A stretch of DNA of 10,374 nt from an uncultured Flavobacteriaceae bacterium (lineage in GTDB: Bacteria > Bacteroidota > Bacteroidia > Flavobacteriales > Flavobacteriaceae): NCBI GenBank assembly GCA_945788155.1, contig CALZKX010000068.1:1-10374 (forward strand), given 5' to 3'. The notes beneath the pieces were generated by a model. The model had not been told where the DNA came from. It was given only the letters and a program-made list of their open reading frames with translations, and did not search any database. The position numbers and the translations under genes are program-made. Positions 6,491 through 10,374 of the stretch are shown here, piece by piece. Every line of letters starts with the position of its first letter. Position 1 is the first letter of the stretch.

Positions 6491-8953
6491 TTGAAACATT
6501 CTATTAAAGTGTTACTATTAGCCTTAACGCTAATTATATCTTCATGTAACACATCTAAAAAAGCAGCCGAAGCTGAAGCTGCAAAAAAAGCAGCAGCAGC
6601 AAAAAAAGCAAAACCAAAACCAAAAAAGGGCGATATTCAACCTTATAGCAAGGTAGTTACTAAAGATGCTAAAACAGATGATGGGCTTTTTAAAGTTCAT
6701 AATATAGATGGCAAATATCTTTATGAAATTCCAAATAATTTATTTGAGAAAGAAATGTTAATGGTAACGCGAATTTCTAAAACCGCTACAAATATTGGAT
6801 TTGGTGGAGAAAGACAAAATTCACAAGTGTTACGTTGGCAGAAAAAAGACAAGAAAGTATTACTTCGAGTAGTTTCACATTCTATTGTAGCAGATGAAGA
6901 TTTACCAATTCATCAAGCAGTTGTCAATTCTAACTTTGAGCCTGTTTTATATACATTCCCTATTAAAGCATTCAGTAAAGATTCTACTGCTACAGTAATT
7001 GATGTTTCTGAGCTTTTTGAAAAAGATGTAAAAGCATTAGGTATACCTAATTATAGAAGAAAACAATATAAAATATCACGAGTTGATGCGAATAAATCAT
7101 TTATCGAAAGTGTGAAAAGTTATCCAACAAACATTGAAGCTCGTCATGTAAAAACTTATATGGCAGGAGCTGCTCCTTCCAATTCGAGTACTGGAGCAAT
7201 CTCTATTGAAATTAATAACTCAATGATTTTGTTACCAGAAGAACCTATGAAAAAACGTATTTATGACGAACGTGTTGGATGGTTTGCTCGTAGACAAGTA
7301 GATTATGGATTAGATAATCAAAAAAGTGAAACAGTAAGATTTCTTGATCGCTGGAGATTGGAAGTAAAAGATGAAGACATTGAAAAATTCAAAAGAGGTG
7401 AATTAGTAGAACCTAAAAAACAAATTGTTTACTATATAGATCCTGCTACACCAATGAAATGGCGAAAATATCTTAAACAAGGAGTTGATGATTGGAATGT
7501 CGCTTTTGAAGAAGCTGGTTTCAAAAATGCCATTATCGCTAAAGATCCTCCGACTAAAGAAGAAGATCCCGAATGGAGTCCAGAAGATGCAAGATATTCT
7601 GTTATTCGTTATTTCGCTTCACCAATACAAAATGCTTATGGCCCTCACACAAGCGATCCTAGGTCTGGAGAAATACTTGAAAGTGATATAGGCTGGTATC
7701 ACAATGTTATGAGTTTATTACAAGGATGGTTTTTTGTACAAACAGCTGCAATAAATCCTGAAGCACAAATGGTAGGGTTTAAAGACGAAGTTATGGGAGA
7801 ACTTATTAAGTTTGTTTCTTCTCACGAAGTTGGACATACTTTAGGATTGCCACACAACATGGGAAGCAGTAGCGCTTATCCTGTTGAAAAACTAAGAGAT
7901 GCTGAGTTTACCCAAAAATATGGAACTGCACCATCGATAATGGATTATGCGCGTTTTAATTACGTAGCACAACCTGGAGATAAAGGCGTTGCTTTAATGC
8001 CAAATATTGGTGTCTATGACAAGCATGCCATTCGTTGGGGATATCGTCCAATTTTAGATGCAAAAACTGCCGAAGATGAAAAGAAAACATTGGATAAATG
8101 GATTTTAGACCATGCTGATGATCCAATGTATCGCTTTGGACAATATAATGGTATTGACCCTTCAGCACAAACTGAAGATTTAGGAGATGATGCTCTAAAA
8201 GCTAGTAATTATGGAATTGCAAACTTAAAGCGTATTGTGCCTAATTTAATAAAATGGACTTCTAAGGACGGAGAAACTTTTGGTGACTTATCGACAATGT
8301 ATGGACATGTTGTATCTCAGTACAATCGTTACATGGGACATGTAACTACAAACATTGGTGGTGTTTATAAACATACCAAAACAGCTGATCAAGCTGGTGA
8401 CGTTTTTACTAATGTTGATAAAGGACATCAAAAAAATGCTTTAAAATTTTTGAATGATGAATTATTCAAAACACCTACTTGGTTAATTGATGAGGCTATT
8501 ATCAAAAAAACTGAGTTTAATGGTGTAACAGAGCGTATTAGAGGCATTCAAGCTAGAACTTTAAATAACATTTTAAATCTTACTAGAATGATGCGTATGA
8601 TTGATAATGAAACGCTTAATGGTAATGAAGCCTTTACTTTAATGTCTATGATGGCCGATTTACGTAATGGCATTTGGACAGAATTGCGTACCGGAAGAAA
8701 CATTGACACTTATAGAAGAAATCTACAACGCGCTCATGTAGAAAGATTAGCAACCCTTATGGAATCTAAAGATGTTAGAGGACGAAGAGGCACCGTAACT
8801 GTAAAGCAATCGGATATTATCCCTGTTGTTCGTGGTGAGCTTAATAGAATTAAAAGAATGGCACAAAATGCTTCAGGTAGAGGCAATACTATTACAAGAT
8901 ATCATTTACAAGATATTGTAGAACGTATTGATGCTATTTTAGAACCTAAGTAA
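6491..8953 (+). CDS. Zinc-dependent metalloprotease lipoprotein (DUF5118-DUF5117-DUF4953)
   Basis: This 820-residue secreted protease is anchored as a lipoprotein. The signal peptide ends in LIISSC, with Cys19 lipidated. A Lys/Ala-rich linker (about 23-46) leads to a DUF5118-like segment (about 48-97, with VTKDAKTDDGLFKVH) and a DUF5117-like domain (about 105-295). The catalytic region carries the metzincin zinc site HEVGHTLGLPH at 445-455, with ligands His445, His449 and His455 and catalytic Glu446, and the Met-turn SIMDY at 482-486. Its length fits the family. The natural substrate is unknown. The start must be the TTG at 6491: an in-frame TAA lies at 6482-6484, no ATG or GTG comes between, and the next Met is at residue 89, past the lipobox. 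The linker coding DNA holds runs of six or seven A (6557-6562, 6583-6589, 6601-6607, 6622-6627) that could be prone to slippage. A long hairpin follows the gene. Confidence 0.93.
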   Translation: MKHSIKVLLLALTLIISSCNTSKKAAEAEAAKKAAAAKKAKPKPKKGDIQPYSKVVTKDAKTDDGLFKVHNIDGKYLYEIPNNLFEKEMLMVTRISKTATNIGFGGERQNSQVLRWQKKDKKVLLRVVSHSIVADEDLPIHQAVVNSNFEPVLYTFPIKAFSKDSTATVIDVSELFEKDVKALGIPNYRRKQYKISRVDANKSFIESVKSYPTNIEARHVKTYMAGAAPSNSSTGAISIEINNSMILLPEEPMKKRIYDERVGWFARRQVDYGLDNQKSETVRFLDRWRLEVKDEDIEKFKRGELVEPKKQIVYYIDPATPMKWRKYLKQGVDDWNVAFEEAGFKNAIIAKDPPTKEEDPEWSPEDARYSVIRYFASPIQNAYGPHTSDPRSGEILESDIGWYHNVMSLLQGWFFVQTAAINPEAQMVGFKDEVMGELIKFVSSHEVGHTLGLPHNMGSSSAYPVEKLRDAEFTQKYGTAPSIMDYARFNYVAQPGDKGVALMPNIGVYDKHAIRWGYRPILDAKTAEDEKKTLDKWILDHADDPMYRFGQYNGIDPSAQTEDLGDDALKASNYGIANLKRIVPNLIKWTSKDGETFGDLSTMYGHVVSQYNRYMGHVTTNIGGVYKHTKTADQAGDVFTNVDKGHQKNALKFLNDELFKTPTWLIDEAIIKKTEFNGVTERIRGIQARTLNNILNLTRMMRMIDNETLNGNEAFTLMSMMADLRNGIWTELRTGRNIDTYRRNLQRAHVERLATLMESKDVRGRRGTVTVKQSDIIPVVRGELNRIKRMAQNASGRGNTITRYHLQDIVERIDAILEPK

Positions 8954-8973
8954 ACACCTCTAAATAATGTTTT

Positions 8974-9141
8974 AAAGAGGCTGCCTTAAAAGTGTCATTC
9001 TGAATGAAAATGAAGAATCTCTTGTTATTTAAATTGCTAATAGTAAATTAACTGAGGTTTTTCGACCTTAGCCTGTCTTAAGAAATAGGCTAAAGGTTCA
9101 AAAAGATAATTAAACCACTTTTAAGGCAGCCTCTTTTTTTT
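8974..9141 (+). terminator. Composite long-stem repeat element, copy 1, acting as terminator
   Basis: The arms at 8974-8994 and 9116-9136 are perfect 21-base inverted repeats (core GGCTGCCTTAAAAGTG and its complement), separated by 121 bases. The 3' arm runs into eight T (9134-9141), so the structure can terminate the metalloprotease transcript. Inside, next to the 5' arm, TCATTCTGAATG and GAAGAATCTC (8995-9021) look like a worn version of the TGTCATTCTGAGCG...GAAGAAT repeat seen intact in copy 2. A separate inner hairpin pairs TTAGCCT (9068-9074) with AGGCTAA (9087-9093). The element fills most of the 278 bases between the two genes. No target-site duplication or transposase is seen. Confidence 0.75.
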
Positions 9142-9231
9142 ATTTCTGTTAATACATAGTTAAAAACACACTTTCATTTAAACCTTTTAAAACCACTTAG
9201 GTCTTAACAGTATAACAATAATAATTAAAAA

Positions 9232-9696
9232 ATGAAAAATATAATTTTAATTGCAATTGCCTTTATAAGTTTACAAGGCATAGCACAGGAAAGAAAAAGA
9301 GAATACCGCAAAGGCGATAGAACAGAGCGTTCTCAAGCATTAAAAAAATTGAGTCCTGACCAAGTGGCTACCATTAAAACTAAACAAATGACCTTGCATT
9401 TAGATTTAACCGAAGCCCAACAAAAAGAAGTTTATAAAATAAACTTAGCCAATGCCAAAGAAAGATTTGCAAAAATGGAAGCTGCAAAAAAAATGAAAGA
9501 AAGTGGTGAAAAGCCAACAAAAGAAAATCGCTATAATATGATGAATGAGCGATTAGACCAACAAATAGCTCAAAAAAAACAACTAAAATCTATACTTACA
9601 AAAGAGCAATTTGAAAAATTTGAAAAAAGCGCTAAACGCAATAAAATAAAACAACGTAAACAAGTAAAACAGCGTGGAAAGCAAAACATAGATTGA
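9232..9696 (+). CDS. Periplasmic LTxxQ-motif protein (Spy/CpxP-like)
   Basis: This 154-residue protein has a signal peptide (MKNIILIAIAFISLQGIAQ, likely cut at about residue 18-19) and a very basic, Gln/Lys-rich, all-helical mature part. Two LTxxQ motifs are present, LTEAQ at 59-63 and LTKEQ at 122-126, as in the Spy/CpxP/ZraP group of periplasmic chaperones and stress sensors. LSPDQ at 40-44 is a looser third copy. The helices between the motifs (about 62-90 and 101-121) would form the hairpin typical of that fold. The Lys/Arg-rich tail from 134 on is unusual. A chaperone or envelope-stress role is inferred from the family; E. coli Spy itself is not closely similar. The ATG at 9232 gives a proper signal peptide. 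The gene stands alone between two homologous hairpin elements. Confidence 0.75.
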   Translation: MKNIILIAIAFISLQGIAQERKREYRKGDRTERSQALKKLSPDQVATIKTKQMTLHLDLTEAQQKEVYKINLANAKERFAKMEAAKKMKESGEKPTKENRYNMMNERLDQQIAQKKQLKSILTKEQFEKFEKSAKRNKIKQRKQVKQRGKQNID

Positions 9697-9727
9697 GAAT
9701 AATCTTAGTTTATTTAACTGGTTAGCT

Positions 9728-9857
9728 AAAAAAACAAGCTACCTGAAAAGTGAATTTTAGTGTCATATTGAGCGCAGTCGAAATATTTAAGATTCTTCGA
9801 CTACGCTCAGAATGACAAATTATAGTTCATCATTACTTTTCAAGTAGCCTCTTTTTT
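9728..9857. terminator. Composite long-stem repeat element, copy 2, bidirectional terminator
   Basis: The outer arms GCTACCTGAAAAGT (9738-9751) and ACTTTTCAAGTAGC (9835-9848) pair with one C-A mismatch. Nested inside, the 22-base arms at 9761-9782 and 9796-9817 pair at 19 positions plus one T-G wobble. They carry the flavobacterial-type repeat TGTCATnnTGAGCGnAGTCGAA, with a 13-base loop. Runs of T follow on both strands: 9852-9857 on plus, and seven on minus (complement of 9728-9734). It lies between two convergent genes and can end both transcripts. Its plus-strand T-run overlaps the stop codon of the GH73 gene. Confidence 0.8.
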
Positions 9858-10374
9858 ATTGATTTTTTTCTTTAGGGTAAATATTTAAAATTTGCCCAAC
9901 ACTCAATTCTGTACCTTCCAAACCATTGAGTAATTGTAATTCTTTAATAGTTAGGTTATGTTTTTTAGAAATAGAATATAAGGTATCTCCTTTTACTACA
10001 GTGTAGGTCTTTGCAATATCACTTCTAGAAGATTTTTTATCAGATTTCTCATCATATTTATATAATTCATAACGCTCTATAAGGCTAATAAGCTTTTGTG
10101 GATATTTTCTATCTGTGGCATAACCTGCACGCCGTAATTCTTTTGCCCAACCTTTATAATCGTCCTTTTCTAACTGGAATAATTTTGCATAACGTTTACG
10201 ATTGGCTAAAAACTCCGAATGGTCTCTAAACGATTTATTGGCATTTTTATATTTTCTAAAACATTCTTGAGCCGCATCATCATCATGGTAAATTTTTTTT
10301 CCTTTCCAATCATGACATTTTATTCCAAAATGGTTGTTTGCTTTTACGGCTAGTCTCCCTCTTCCTGATCCAGA
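9856..10374 (-). CDS. GH73 glucosaminidase with C-terminal LysM domain, 5' part outside window
   Basis: The visible 172 residues are the C-terminal part of a peptidoglycan hydrolase of the FlgJ/LytG-like GH73 family, which cuts the glycan chain at N-acetylglucosamine. The fragment opens with SGSGRGRLAVKANNHFGIKC (1-20), the stretch that directly follows the catalytic Glu of the ESGxGxSxLA-type motif, so the window edge falls about one codon after that residue. DHSEFLANRKRYAKLF at 51-66 and WAKELRRAGYATDRKY at 76-91 are also typical of GH73. After a Ser/Lys linker (about 109-122) comes one LysM domain (about 123-166, YTVVKGDTLYSISKKHNLT to LSVGQILNI), which binds peptidoglycan. The stop TAA is at 9858-9856. 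The start, signal peptide and catalytic Glu are not visible. A role in cell-wall remodelling is likely. Confidence 0.93.
   Translation of the reverse strand, partial: SGSGRGRLAVKANNHFGIKCHDWKGKKIYHDDDAAQECFRKYKNANKSFRDHSEFLANRKRYAKLFQLEKDDYKGWAKELRRAGYATDRKYPQKLISLIERYELYKYDEKSDKKSSRSDIAKTYTVVKGDTLYSISKKHNLTIKELQLLNGLEGTELSVGQILNIYPKEKNQ

Noticed and set aside
7485..8168. Short open frames (plus, second frame, and minus) inside the metalloprotease gene
   Set aside because: They overlap the conserved catalytic region of a clear long gene and are explained as shadows of it.
8974..9857. Composite transposon formed by the two hairpin elements around the Spy-like gene
   Set aside because: The elements are in direct orientation and end in T-runs, no target-site duplications are visible, and the gene between them is not a transposase.

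Overview
The window looks like chromosomal DNA of a marine-type member of the Flavobacteriaceae (Bacteroidota). The evidence is low GC, A/T-rich spacers, weak or absent Shine-Dalgarno sequences, several TAnnTTTG-like promoter elements, lipoproteins with the flavobacterial style of signal peptide, a lysyl-tRNA synthetase with a C-terminal extension, and copies of a stem-loop repeat built around TGTCATnnTGAGCGnAGTCGAA. I cannot name the genus. No phage, insertion sequence, CRISPR array, tRNA or rRNA was seen.

Layout. At 1-954, on the minus strand, lie a small Pmp3/YqaE membrane protein and then lipB (octanoyltransferase, cut by the window edge). At 1100-2794 (+) is lysS, whose stop codon touches a terminator serving the opposing gene. 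At 2884-3360 (-) is a small secreted protein of unknown function with three repeats of a YLPxxFN unit. At 3512-5174 (-) two paralogous membrane-anchored alpha/beta hydrolases overlap by 41 bases. At 5366-6352 (+) is a diheme cytochrome c lipoprotein. At 6491-8953 (+) is a large zinc-metalloprotease lipoprotein that must start at TTG. At 9232-9696 (+) is a small periplasmic LTxxQ (Spy/CpxP-like) protein. At 9856-10374 (-) is the C-terminal part of a GH73 glucosaminidase with a LysM domain.

How the genes relate. This is mostly a row of single genes or gene pairs rather than one pathway. The centre and right part is rich in envelope proteins: two anchored hydrolases, two lipoproteins, a periplasmic chaperone-like protein and a peptidoglycan hydrolase. 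LipB and LysRS are housekeeping enzymes. I see no convincing new multi-gene system. The most instructive structure is a pair of homologous long hairpins on either side of the Spy-like gene (8974-9141 and 9728-9857). Their outer stems differ by compensatory changes, which supports a selected stem-loop, probably a terminator.
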